Below, in pieces: positions 17,223 to 25,289 of a DNA stretch of 38,674 bases (its first letter is position 1; every line of letters starts with the position of its first letter). This stretch comes from Acidimicrobiia bacterium. GTDB lineage: Bacteria > Actinomycetota > Acidimicrobiia > Spongiisociales > UBA11373. Below the pieces are notes generated by a model. That model saw nothing but the letters and a program-made list of their open reading frames with translations, was not told the origin of the DNA and made no database searches. The translations under genes and the position numbers were made by a program. The stretch spans positions 1 through 38,674 of the forward strand of contig JAJCYA010000018.1 of assembly GCA_029263095.1 (NCBI GenBank). The letters run 5' to 3'.

Positions 17223-18230
17223 TTGGACGCCATTCTCGGAGGGATCATCGCCTGCGCTGCGGCTGCGGTGGCCAGTCCGATTGTGCTTCGCCTCATCATA
17301 TCCACAGTGGTGGACACTCCCAACGAGCGGTCTAGCCACTCCGAACCGACTCCGCGCGGCGGTGGAATCGCGCTCGTAACCGGCGTCGCGGCTGGTTTGG
17401 CGGCCAGTCAGCTGTTCGACTCGCCGGTCCCTGAGACGTTCGTGATCGCGACATTCCTGGGCGCACTAGGACTAGTGGAAGACATCCGGGGAGTTGGTAT
17501 ACCAGCGAGGCTCACCCTCCAAACGGCCGCGGGTGCGACAGCCGCGATCATCCTGCTGGCCGACACGCACATTCCAACCTGGAGCGTTCCGCTGGCCGGT
17601 GTAGCCGTCATCGTCTGGATGGTTGGATTCGTCAACGCCTTCAATTTCATGGACGGAATCAACGGCATCTCGGCCGCCCAACTCATCGTTGCAGGCGCAC
17701 TGTGGAGCGCAGCAGGGATCCTCTCGGATGCTCCGACCATGACGACCCTTGGAACGATCACCGCGGGTGCGGCTCTCGGCTATCTCCCATGGAACTTCCC
17801 CCGTGCTCGGTTCTTCATCGGCGATATCGGGGCCTATTTCGGTGGGACTTGGCTGGCTACTGGGACGGTCATTGGCATCCGTCTCGGTATTCATCCCGTG
17901 ATCATGATCTCTCCACTGGTTCTATACGGGGCCGACACGACGTTCACGCTGCTGCGAAGACTCCGCCGGCGTGAGGCCCTGCGCACGGCACACCGGAGCC
18001 ATGTGTATCAGCGTCTCGTGATCAACGGGTGGTCGCATTCCAAGACGACAAGCTTCTTCGCTCTGAGCGCCCTGTTGTCTGCGGCTTTGAGCCTCGTATG
18101 GCTCGCTGAATCGAATGCTCTGCGGGGCGGTGGATCAGTCCTAATGGGAGCCATTGTCGTGACATACTTGTTCGCTCCGAGACTGTGGGTGGAGTCATCG
18201 ACACCGCCACGACGGAAATCTCCGCTCTAG
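17223..18230 (+). CDS. WecA/MraY-family polyprenyl-phosphate N-acetylhexosamine-phosphate transferase
   Basis: A 335-residue integral membrane enzyme with about ten hydrophobic segments. Motifs of the family: TPRGGGIA (43-50), LVEDIRG (84-90), the NAFNFMDGING nucleophile region (138-148), FFIGDIGA (197-204) and the C-terminal HRSHVYQRL with the conserved histidines. It transfers a sugar-1-phosphate, usually GlcNAc-1-P, to undecaprenyl or decaprenyl phosphate and so starts the repeat unit at the inner face of the membrane. The start is TTG at 17223, ahead of a hydrophobic segment. It opens the plus-strand group with the 2-epimerase and the dehydrogenase, which makes it the likely priming enzyme of the locus. 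Confidence 0.9.
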   Translation: MDAILGGIIACAAAAVASPIVLRLIISTVVDTPNERSSHSEPTPRGGGIALVTGVAAGLAASQLFDSPVPETFVIATFLGALGLVEDIRGVGIPARLTLQTAAGATAAIILLADTHIPTWSVPLAGVAVIVWMVGFVNAFNFMDGINGISAAQLIVAGALWSAAGILSDAPTMTTLGTITAGAALGYLPWNFPRARFFIGDIGAYFGGTWLATGTVIGIRLGIHPVIMISPLVLYGADTTFTLLRRLRRREALRTAHRSHVYQRLVINGWSHSKTTSFFALSALLSAALSLVWLAESNALRGGGSVLMGAIVVTYLFAPRLWVESSTPPRRKSPL

Positions 18231-18282
18231 GAGACTGGCGGGTGTCATCACCCGCTCGGTGCGCCGCCAGCTGGTGAGTGCC

Positions 18283-18295
18283 TAGCCTTGCGATG
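18283..18295 (+). promoter_or_regulatory. Leaderless-type promoter -10 box before the 2-epimerase gene
   Basis: TAGCCT (18283-18288) lies exactly six bases before the GTG start at 18295, so transcription would begin at the start codon itself. The same layout (TACTCT, six bases, ATG) is found at 28096-28108. Leaderless mRNAs are common in actinobacteria. Confidence 0.4.
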
Positions 18296-19386
18296 TGACT
18301 GCCAGATCATCCCCGCGCATCTCCTGCGTAGTGGCAGCTCGCCCGAACTTCATGAAGATGGCGCCCATCCTGGTCGCTCTCGATGCCGCTGGCGCAGACG
18401 CCGAACTCGTCCACACGGGTCAGCACTACGACCACTCAATGTCCGGCAGCTTTTTTGGCGACCTGGGATTGCCGCGACCCGACGTCCACCTCGCGGTTGG
18501 CTCTGGCACTCACGCTGCACAGACCGCCGGCGTACTCGTCGGCTACGAACGACATCTGAGGGACACCAAGCCCGATGTGGCGGTAGTAGTGGGCGACGTC
18601 AACGCCACACTGGGCGCGGCCCTCGCCGCTACCAAACTCCACGTACCGGTGGCCCATGTTGAAGCCGGTCTGCGATCGGGTGATTGGTCAATGCCCGAAG
18701 AAGTGAACCGGGTCTTGACCGACAGGATGTCGCAGTGGCTGTTCACGCCCAGTGCCGACGCCGACGACAACCTGCGAACCGAAGGCATCCCCTCCGACAG
18801 GATCCATCTGGTCGGCAACGTCATGATCGACACCCTGCTCCGACTCATTCTCGAAGCTCGGAAGCGGTTCGGGGCGTTGGTGGCGAGACTCCCCCTCCCC
18901 GCCGAATACGCCGTTGTGACACTCCACCGTCCCAGCAATGTGGACGGCGACGACGGACTGAGGCGCGTGGTCAAACTCGTTGAATCCATCGCCGGCTTGG
19001 TCCCCGTCGTCTTCCCGGTGCATCCCAGGACACAGCAGCAGCTGGACAAGGCGGGCATCGAATTGGGAGGACGCGTCAACACGACCGAGCCACTCGGGTA
19101 TCTGGATTTCCTGGCCCTGGTCGATGGTTCGAGCCTCGTGGTCACCGATTCTGGGGGAATTCAAGAAGAGACTTCGATCCTGGGCGTGCCCTGCCTCACA
19201 GTCCGCAATAGCACCGAGCGCCCTATCACCGTCACTCGAGGCACCAACCGCGTAGTCGGCACCGACCCGGATACGGTGGTCAGTGCCGCCGCCGAAGCGC
19301 TGGGACGCCCCAGACAGCCAGCCGACATCCCACTGTGGGACGGGAACGCAGCCGAGCGAATCGTCTCGGTGCTGCTCTCGGAATAG
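18295..19386 (+). CDS. wecB: UDP-N-acetylglucosamine 2-epimerase (non-hydrolysing)
   Basis: A 363-residue GT-B-fold epimerase that interconverts UDP-GlcNAc and UDP-ManNAc. Recognisable motifs: VAARPNFMKMAPI (12-24), HTGQHYDHSM (40-49), HVEAGLRSGDWSMPEE, the phosphate and uracil sites LHRPSNVDGD and FPVHPRTQQQ, and TDSGGIQEETSILG followed by NSTERP. It starts with GTG, probably on a leaderless mRNA. It is followed 45 bases later by a UDP-sugar dehydrogenase of the ManNAc/GlcNAc type, so the pair most likely makes UDP-ManNAcA. A second, diverged member of the family lies at 34872. Confidence 0.93.
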   Translation: MTARSSPRISCVVAARPNFMKMAPILVALDAAGADAELVHTGQHYDHSMSGSFFGDLGLPRPDVHLAVGSGTHAAQTAGVLVGYERHLRDTKPDVAVVVGDVNATLGAALAATKLHVPVAHVEAGLRSGDWSMPEEVNRVLTDRMSQWLFTPSADADDNLRTEGIPSDRIHLVGNVMIDTLLRLILEARKRFGALVARLPLPAEYAVVTLHRPSNVDGDDGLRRVVKLVESIAGLVPVVFPVHPRTQQQLDKAGIELGGRVNTTEPLGYLDFLALVDGSSLVVTDSGGIQEETSILGVPCLTVRNSTERPITVTRGTNRVVGTDPDTVVSAAAEALGRPRQPADIPLWDGNAAERIVSVLLSE

Positions 19387-19431
19387 ACACAACCGCGCCT
19401 GACCATACGGGGTCGGTACGATTCCCCTCCA

Positions 19432-20745
19432 ATGGTTTCCAGGATCTCCACCGTCGACCCCGAAGGCTTCTTCTCTACTGAGCCATGGTGCCTGGGGATC
19501 ATCGGTCTGGGATACGTTGGCCTTCCACTCCTCGTGACAGCTTCCCAACGTGGATTGCGAACCGTTGGCTTCGACACGTCGGGTGCCCACGTCGCCAAAC
19601 TCGTCGGCGGGTCGAGCTCCATCGACGACGTGTCGAACGACTCCCTCCAGGCAGCCCTTACCAGTGGGTCTGAGATCAGCACAGATCCAGATACTCTCCG
19701 TCAGGCCGATGCCATCTTCGTCTGTGTTCCCAGTCCGCTGGGTCGCAACCGGCAACCCGATCTGTCCTTTATCGAATCTGCCGCAGCAATCATCGGCAGG
19801 AACGCAAGGCCGGGACAGCTGGTCTCCCTGGAGTCGACAACGTATCCCGGAACCACCAACGAGCACTTGGTCCCTGCGGTAGAGGACGCGGGCCTCGAGA
19901 TCGACACCGATGTCTGGGTGGCGTACTCGCCCGAAAGGGTCTCCCCGGGTGATCCGATGAAAACCGGTGACATCCCCAAGATCGTCGGGGGCGTGACACC
20001 ACGATCGACGGAGGTGGCAGTTGCCGCCTACCGACGCATCGTTTCATCTGTCCACGCCGTCTCCTCAGCCCGAGCCGCCGAGATGGCCAAGCTGCTCGAA
20101 AACACCTATCGGGCGGTCAACATCGGGTTGATCAACGAAATGGCGCAGCTCGCCGATGCGCTCGATATCGACATCTGGGAAGTGATCGAAGCGGCCGATA
20201 CCAAGCCGTTCGGATTCGAGGCGTTCTGGCCGGGGCCGGGTGTCGGAGGGCACTGCATCCCACTCGACCCGCAGTACCTCGCCTGGAGAGCACGAGAAGC
20301 AAACTTCTCGACCCGATTCATCGATCTCACTGAGCAGGTCAACTCCCAGATGCCGCGCTACAGCGCCACGCGGATCGCCCGACTCCTCAACCACCAAGGC
20401 CAAGCCACCAACGGTGCCGAAATACTTGTGATTGGAATCGCCTATAAGCGAAATGTGGCAGACGATCGGGAGTCGGCGTCACTCCAAGTGATCGAGGAAC
20501 TGGTCGAGGCGGGGGCCAAGATTGCAGTTATGGATCCTCACGTCGGTGCGGAGCGGATTAGAGAGCAGGGATTGACACCGATCGAATCCGAAGACGATCT
20601 GAGCGGGTTCGACATCGCGGTGATTCTCACCGATCACGACCGAATCGACTACAAGCGAATCGCCGACCAGGTGCCCGTCGTCTTCGATACCCGCGGCGTG
20701 TACCGAAGAATCGGGCTCGAACGCAGCAACGTGACGGCACTCTGA
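19432..20745 (+). CDS. Nucleotide-sugar 6-dehydrogenase (UDP-ManNAc/UDP-GlcNAc type)
   Basis: A 437-residue four-electron dehydrogenase of the WecC/WbpA/TviB group. NAD loop GIIGLGYVGLPL (22-33), substrate segment VPSPLGRNRQPDLSFI, ESTTYPGTTNEHL, YSPERVSPGDP, the AKLLENTYRAVNIGLINEMA helix, and catalytic Cys275 in GPGVGGHCIPLDPQY. The YSPERV and NRQPD segments fit dehydrogenases of N-acetylated hexosamines better than UDP-glucose dehydrogenase. Together with the epimerase upstream it probably yields UDP-ManNAcA. A TACGAT box at 19417-19422 suggests a short or absent leader. The last 207 bases of this gene recur, decayed, at 27370-27575 and in part at 29101-29194, each time followed by the same spacer and the start of a GH26-like gene. 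Confidence 0.93.
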   Translation: MVSRISTVDPEGFFSTEPWCLGIIGLGYVGLPLLVTASQRGLRTVGFDTSGAHVAKLVGGSSSIDDVSNDSLQAALTSGSEISTDPDTLRQADAIFVCVPSPLGRNRQPDLSFIESAAAIIGRNARPGQLVSLESTTYPGTTNEHLVPAVEDAGLEIDTDVWVAYSPERVSPGDPMKTGDIPKIVGGVTPRSTEVAVAAYRRIVSSVHAVSSARAAEMAKLLENTYRAVNIGLINEMAQLADALDIDIWEVIEAADTKPFGFEAFWPGPGVGGHCIPLDPQYLAWRAREANFSTRFIDLTEQVNSQMPRYSATRIARLLNHQGQATNGAEILVIGIAYKRNVADDRESASLQVIEELVEAGAKIAVMDPHVGAERIREQGLTPIESEDDLSGFDIAVILTDHDRIDYKRIADQVPVVFDTRGVYRRIGLERSNVTAL

Positions 20746-20850
20746 CCGTCACAAGCATTCAGGAAGAGCCCAGCTACGGTCGATGCCAATTGTCTAGCCG
20801 CCGCAGGGGTCCGCGTCGTGATCGCACGGAAGTTGCTTGTCGTCGTAGCC
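20746..20850 (+). pseudogene. Spacer and truncated 5' end of a GH26-like gene (junction copy A)
   Basis: Directly after the dehydrogenase stop this stretch resembles 29195-29300: a CATTCA-aga spacer, GCTACGGTCGAT, GGGGTCCGCGTCGTG, and then a GTG (20818) opening VIARKLLVVVAV, the same signal peptide as the intact GH26-like protein (VVARRLFAVVVA). Similarity stops near 20850, where the minus-strand sugar module begins. It is a GH26-like gene cut after about ten codons. Confidence 0.75.
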
Positions 20851-20873
20851 GTCCATTACCGATCCACGTGTAA

Positions 20874-21866
20874 CTATCGCTCCCCGAGCGACAACCCGTG
20901 GGCCTTCAACTCAGCATCCACCATCTCACGGACAAGAGCCTCAAACGTCGTCCGAGGCTTCCAATCGAGAGCGCTTCTGGCCTTGGAGATGTCCGCTCGC
21001 AGCGCATCGACTTCTGCAGGTCGGATATAGCGCGGATCGACGCGGACATATTCCTCATAATCGAGCCCGACGAGGCTGAACGATGCCTCAACGAAATCGC
21101 GCACCGAATGCGACTCCCCAGTACCGATGACGAAGTCGTCGGGGTCATCCAACTGCACGATACGGTGCACCGCCACCATGTAATCTCGAGCATGACCCCA
21201 GTCGCGACGGGCGTCGAGGTTTCCCAGGTAGAGATAGTCTTGATCACCCTTGATGATCCTGGGAATCGCCATTGCGATCTTTCTCGTGACGAAGGTTTCC
21301 CCTCGACGAGGGGACTCATGGTTGAAGAGGATCCCCGTCGAAGCGTGCATTCCGTACGCCTCGCGATAGTTGATTGTCGCCCAATGGGCGTAGAGCTTCG
21401 CAACGGCGTACGGCGACCGCGGATGAAACGGTGTAGTTTCGTCCTGGGGCGGCGGCGTGGACCCAAACATCTCGGAAGATGATGCCTGGTAGAAACGGCA
21501 CGCGACATCGGCGTCTCGGATCGCCTCGAGAAGACGGGTAGTACCGAGGGCGACGATGTCGCCGGTGTATTCGGGCACGTCAAAGCTAACGCGCACATGG
21601 CTCTGTGCCGCGAGGTTGTAGATCTCGTGGGGTTCGATCGCGGTGATCAAACGCGCAAGGTGGGATGAAGAAGCGAGGTCCCCGTAGTGGAGGTGGAGTC
21701 GCACGTCCTCCTCATGGAGATCCTGAAAGATGTGCTCGATCCGACCTGTGTTGAACGAGGACGACCGTCGGATGATCCCATGAACTTCGTATCCCTCGTT
21801 GAGGAGTAGCTCGGCGAGGTAGCTGCCATCTTGACCGGTGATGCCGGTGATCAGGGCACGTCTCAA
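20874..21866 (-). CDS. gmd: GDP-mannose 4,6-dehydratase
   Basis: A 330-residue extended SDR converting GDP-mannose to GDP-4-keto-6-deoxymannose. Signatures: [17 protein letters not shown] (5-21), the NADP-binding [13 protein letters not shown] (31-43), [14 protein letters not shown], the Ser129-Ser130 region [10 protein letters not shown], Tyr153/Lys157 in [12 protein letters not shown], and [16 protein letters not shown]. All catalytic residues are present and the length is normal. The start is TTG at 21866, overlapping the stop of the ColD-like gene (TTGA). It is the last gene of a three-gene minus-strand module, although it acts first in the pathway. It differs in sequence from the broken gmd at 28108. 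Confidence 0.95.
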   Translation of the reverse strand: MRRALITGITGQDGSYLAELLLNEGYEVHGIIRRSSSFNTGRIEHIFQDLHEEDVRLHLHYGDLASSSHLARLITAIEPHEIYNLAAQSHVRVSFDVPEYTGDIVALGTTRLLEAIRDADVACRFYQASSSEMFGSTPPPQDETTPFHPRSPYAVAKLYAHWATINYREAYGMHASTGILFNHESPRRGETFVTRKIAMAIPRIIKGDQDYLYLGNLDARRDWGHARDYMVAVHRIVQLDDPDDFVIGTGESHSVRDFVEASFSLVGLDYEEYVRVDPRYIRPAEVDALRADISKARSALDWKPRTTFEALVREMVDAELKAHGLSLGER

Positions 21867-23008
21867 GGGGCCAATTCCTCAGTGAGGTGGCGTGTGAGGT
21901 TTCCTACCATATCAGTCGTGACATGGTGGCCGTTGCCGACATAGAGGCCAAGACGGTGCAAGTGGTCAGCGTGCGGCGTCGGGTATACGGTCACGTCGAA
22001 TCCTGCAAGGAAGGGCTGACGGGCCAGATTCCCGGCGACGACCGGCCGGCTCTCTATGCCGAGTTCGTCGACGACGCGACGAACCGATCTAGCCGCCTCT
22101 TCGTCGTCGGCGACGAGGGGGAGGGCAAAGGAGCTAGCACCCTCGGTTCGGTAACGATTTCGAACGCGGACCGGAAGGCCGGCAAGTAACGCCTCGAGGT
22201 TTCTGTTCCGGGCGTTGATGCGATCATCGAGAGTCACAAGCTGGCGAAGACCCAGGAAAGCATTGAGATCGGTGGAGCGCAGGTTGAGACCGGGGGACAC
22301 GAAGAGGAACCGCTCGTCGATGTCCGGGTGCGCTCTTGCATGAGCGACGGAACGAGAACTCTCCCTAGCTAGACCGTGCGACCGAATGAGTCTCACCTCA
22401 TCGGCAAGCTTGGGGTCATTCGTCGACACCATTCCGCCTTCGATCGTCGACATGTGATGCCCGAAGTAGAACGAGAATGTCGATCCAAGGCCGAAGGTGC
22501 CGACCTTGACGTCTCCGTGACATACCCCATGCGCCTCACAGCAGTCCTCGAGGAGGGTTACGCCCCAGCGGTTGACAGCATCGAGGATGGCATCGGTCAA
22601 CGCGTCAAACCCGACTAGGTGTGTGATGAAGAGAATATCGATCGCGCCGGCGACGATCGCCGATATCACCTGCCCTTCGTCGACACCCAGCGTCGAGGAG
22701 TCGATGTCAAAAATGACTACCGGGTGCCCGAGGAGCAATGACGGCGTCACGTTCGTCGCCCATGTGACGGCGGCGACCCCAACGACCGGCTTCCTCCCGA
22801 GACGCCGCTCGGCGGCCAACACGAGAGCGAGGTTCGCCGCCGTCCCCGAACCAACCATCACGGAATGCTCGACACCCAGCCAATCAGACCAGGCGTCCTC
22901 GAACTCCGCTACCAACGGTCCCTGCGTCAACCGAGGTTCAGTCCTCAGCCAGTCAGCGAGAGCCCCCAGGTCGGACGTGCCGATGGTGTCATGAGCTAGG
23001 CGCCACAT
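21863..23008 (-). CDS. ColD-like PLP-dependent GDP-4-keto-6-deoxymannose 3-dehydratase
   Basis: A 381-residue DegT/DnrJ/EryC1/StrS-fold protein. In place of the PLP-binding lysine it has histidine: [15 protein letters not shown] (179-193), with His184 at the lysine position. The lysine-to-histidine change is the mark of ColD and RfbH, which remove the C3 hydroxyl instead of transaminating. The C-terminal [11 protein letters not shown] and [10 protein letters not shown] match ColD (RPIVTGN, GLFVGN) as I recall it, and no RfbH-type cysteine cluster for an iron-sulphur centre is evident. The frame is open to 23170, but that region belongs to the neighbouring gene; the ATG at 23008 overlaps its 3' end by 20 bases and gives ColD-like length. 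Between Gmd and a GDP-fucose-synthase homologue it completes a GDP-colitose route. An aminotransferase is unlikely without the lysine. Confidence 0.82.
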   Translation of the reverse strand: MWRLAHDTIGTSDLGALADWLRTEPRLTQGPLVAEFEDAWSDWLGVEHSVMVGSGTAANLALVLAAERRLGRKPVVGVAAVTWATNVTPSLLLGHPVVIFDIDSSTLGVDEGQVISAIVAGAIDILFITHLVGFDALTDAILDAVNRWGVTLLEDCCEAHGVCHGDVKVGTFGLGSTFSFYFGHHMSTIEGGMVSTNDPKLADEVRLIRSHGLARESSRSVAHARAHPDIDERFLFVSPGLNLRSTDLNAFLGLRQLVTLDDRINARNRNLEALLAGLPVRVRNRYRTEGASSFALPLVADDEEAARSVRRVVDELGIESRPVVAGNLARQPFLAGFDVTVYPTPHADHLHRLGLYVGNGHHVTTDMVGNLTRHLTEELAP

Positions 23009-23924
23009 GCTTCCTGTACCAGTGGATCGTCGCAGCAAGCCCCTCCTCGACGTGGGTCTCGATCTGTTCCCATTCCGGTACGAGCTGCCGGAGGAGCTGG
23101 TTCGAGACATCCTTGCGATACTGGCCGTCCGGACCCGCGTCGGAGAACTCAATCGATCCCTCGAAACCAACGGCGTCTGCGACTAAGTGTGCAAGCTCCT
23201 TGATGCTCCGGTTCCGCTCTGGTGCCACGTTGACAGCCGTCTGAAGTGGGTCACGCTGTACCAAAGTCGCGATGAGCTGGGCGACATCGTCGACAAAGAC
23301 ATACTGGCGAAGCGCCTTGCCGGTGCCCATGAACGTCACTTGGGCGTCCCTTGAGATCCGCGCCGCCTCGATTCGGTGGATCGCGGCGGCGAGAAAGTGG
23401 CTTTTGCCCTCGCCGAAATGGTCGCCCGGACCGTAGAGATTCGCAGGGATGATCGCCGAGTAGGGGATTCCGTACTGAGCATGGAGCGCCCTCGTTCCGT
23501 GCATGAGCGTACGTTTGGCTGCAGCGTAAGCGGCATTCGTCGGTGGTGGCGCACCGTCTTCGATCATGCCCTCAGTCATCGGATAGGCGACATCTGGCAC
23601 CTGATCGGGGTACATGCACGTCGAGAGCAAAGGGATGAAGTGATCGGGCTTGCTCTCGCGAATCGCTGCGAGCAAGTTGGCGTCGATGCGGGTGTTGTCG
23701 ATCAGAAAGTCTGCTTGGCGGGCAATGTTCTCCGTGATACCGCCAACGCGTGCGGCCAAATGGATCACTACACGAGGACGCCATCTCGCAAAAGCCTCCA
23801 TCACAGCTGCACCGTTGGTGAGGTCCAGGTCCTCTGAAGAGAGACCACGTGCTCCATGAACACGGTCCGCTACTGCCTTCCCGAGGAAGCCCGTGGCTCC
23901 TGTAATGATGATCATCAGAGACAA
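22989..23924 (-). CDS. ColC/GDP-L-fucose synthase-like epimerase-reductase
   Basis: A 311-residue SDR of the GDP-fucose synthase (Fcl)/ColC group. NADP loop ITGATGFLGKAV (7-18), HLAARVGGI (55-63), STCMYPDQVPDVAYPMTEG (101-119), Tyr133/Lys137 in NAAYAAAKRT, IPANLYGPGDHF and the C-terminal DGQYRKDVSN. Fcl makes GDP-L-fucose; ColC does the same 5-epimerisation and 4-reduction on the 3-deoxy compound to give GDP-L-colitose. The adjacent ColD-like gene favours the latter. The frame begins with TTG at 23924; ATG at 23915, eight bases after a TATCGT box, would make a leaderless start and may be the true one. First gene of the module with ColD-like and gmd. Confidence 0.85.
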   Translation of the reverse strand: MSLMIIITGATGFLGKAVADRVHGARGLSSEDLDLTNGAAVMEAFARWRPRVVIHLAARVGGITENIARQADFLIDNTRIDANLLAAIRESKPDHFIPLLSTCMYPDQVPDVAYPMTEGMIEDGAPPPTNAAYAAAKRTLMHGTRALHAQYGIPYSAIIPANLYGPGDHFGEGKSHFLAAAIHRIEAARISRDAQVTFMGTGKALRQYVFVDDVAQLIATLVQRDPLQTAVNVAPERNRSIKELAHLVADAVGFEGSIEFSDAGPDGQYRKDVSNQLLRQLVPEWEQIETHVEEGLAATIHWYRKHVAPSS

Positions 23925-23975
23925 CGATACCCCTCAACGCTTGCGATCCACATGTTGAGGTCGCCGCCCGCATTC

Positions 23976-24110
23976 CTTTTCTGGTCGCTCAGACTGGCGC
24001 ACCGCGCAGCGGCTGCGGCGCCAGCGCCGGAAGCGGTGGCCAAGACCAATGGGTGCGAGACATGTTCACCCACGCCGCCGCCGACCCCAACGTCGTGGGC
24101 TTCCTCTTCA
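23976..24110 (+). pseudogene. Internal fragment of a GH26-like gene (junction copy D)
   Basis: About 135 bases match the coding region of the intact GH26-like protein around 30050-30185, in frame and without stops: FLVAQTGAPRSGCGASAGSG, then GQDQWVRDMFTHAAADPNVV. This corresponds to residues 262-302 of the intact copy. It lies on the plus strand immediately outside the minus-strand gmd-colD-colC module, whose other side is bordered by the first codons of the same kind of gene (20818). The module therefore seems to sit inside a former GH26-like gene. Confidence 0.8.
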
Positions 24111-24518
24111 CGTGCCAAGCTCGAACCCGGGCAGATGATCGCATCGGCCGGGCCGGTGCCCCTAGATCTCCAATCGAGAGCCGGGGATCTCGCCCTGGAA
24201 CGGTCCTCGATCATCTGCGGCGGCACCGATGCGATCTCGACCCCGCCCGCACCGGGTCGGCGTGGGTGGAGATCGTGTCCGAATGAGGGGCCTGTGCGGT
24301 CAGGGCCCAGGTCTCACGCCACTGCCGCCGCAGACCCGAACCCTGATCTAGGGCCCGCCTCCCGACGAAAGCATGCGACCCGGTAAGACACTGACATGTC
24401 TCGGAAGCGGCCTACTCGAGATCACCCGGTCCGGAATGGCCTTCGACTCCAGAGGCTTCGAGAAACAACCATAAGTCGCAGCTAGTGTCAGCCACGTCGG
24501 CAACTCCATGAGGAGCCC
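24111..24518. other. Gene-free stretch upstream of the cytidylyltransferase gene
   Basis: No intact gene is seen in these 408 bases. Near 24321-24353 a short stretch (CACGCCACTGCCGCCGCAG) again resembles the TYAAADPN coding segment of the GH26-like gene, hinting at a second, smaller fossil. The last 35 bases hold a TAGTGT box (24483-24488) and an AGGAG ribosome binding site (24511-24515) for the next gene. Confidence 0.4.
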
Positions 24519-25289
24519 ATGAAGACGGTCATCCTGGCGGGTGGACTCGGGACCAGGCTCAGCGAGGAGACCATGGGCAAGCCAAAGCCGATGGTCGAAA
24601 TCGGCGGTCACCCGATGCTTTGGCACATCATGAGTCTCTACGAAGCCGCCGGGTTTACGGACTTCCTCGTCGCTTGTGGCTACCGCGCCGATGTCGTCAA
24701 GGTCTATTTCGCAGAGTTCTTCGTCAGGAACAGCGACGTATTCGTCGATCTCGCAACCGGTCAGATGGAGGCGACAGGGAACCAGAGTCCCAGTTGGCAT
24801 GTGGGTTGCGTAGACACCGGCCTCGACACGATGACGGGTGGCCGGCTGCGAGCGCTGGAGCACCACCTCGAAGACGACACCTTCATGGTGACATACGGCG
24901 ACGGAGTGGCCGACATCGATATAGCCCAATTGGTCGAGTTCCACCGATCCCATGGCAGGCTCGCCACGGTCACCGCGGTTCGCCCACCCGCTCGGTTCGG
25001 TGGAATGACCTTGGTAGGTGATCAGGTCTCGGTATTCGCAGAGAAGTCCCCAACTCAAGTCGGATGGATCAACGGTGGTTTCTTCGTGTTCGAGCCCGGA
25101 GTGCTCGATTACGTCGAGGGAAGCCAGACACGGTTGGAGGCAGAGCCTCTTAGCCGGCTTGCTGATGACGGCGAATTGATGGCGTTCAAACACGACTCCT
25201 TCTGGATGCCAATGGACACTCTGCGTGAGAAGAATGAGTTGGAGCGACTGTGGGCGTCTCCGAATCCACCCTGGAAACTGTGGCAGTGA
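24519..25289 (+). CDS. rfbF: Glucose-1-phosphate cytidylyltransferase
   Basis: A 256-residue nucleotidyltransferase joining CTP and glucose-1-phosphate to CDP-glucose. Motifs: ILAGGLGTRLSEETMGKPKP (5-24), GGHPMLWHIM (29-38), CGYRADVVKVYF (54-65), VTYGDGVADI (metal-binding GDG), and GGFFVFEPGVLDY. Length and motifs match RfbF closely. The ATG has an AGGAG three bases upstream. It opens a CDP-sugar operon with rfbG and a reductase gene, joined by overlaps. The operon is bordered on both sides by GH26-like and dehydrogenase-tail fossils, so it arrived or was moved as a module. Confidence 0.95.
   Translation: MKTVILAGGLGTRLSEETMGKPKPMVEIGGHPMLWHIMSLYEAAGFTDFLVACGYRADVVKVYFAEFFVRNSDVFVDLATGQMEATGNQSPSWHVGCVDTGLDTMTGGRLRALEHHLEDDTFMVTYGDGVADIDIAQLVEFHRSHGRLATVTAVRPPARFGGMTLVGDQVSVFAEKSPTQVGWINGGFFVFEPGVLDYVEGSQTRLEAEPLSRLADDGELMAFKHDSFWMPMDTLREKNELERLWASPNPPWKLWQ

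Noticed and set aside
18688-19866. Minus-strand open frame of 392 codons
   Set aside because: It lies opposite the 2-epimerase and dehydrogenase genes, both of which have complete motifs; its translation shows no domain.
22989-23170. Upstream extension of the ColD-like gene to 23170
   Set aside because: The added 54 residues are rich in Arg and Ser, unlike the family, and lie over the 3' end of the ColC-like gene; the ATG at 23008 fits ColD length.
24348-25193. Minus-strand open frame of 281 codons
   Set aside because: Antisense to rfbF, whose motifs are complete; the translation is without recognisable features.
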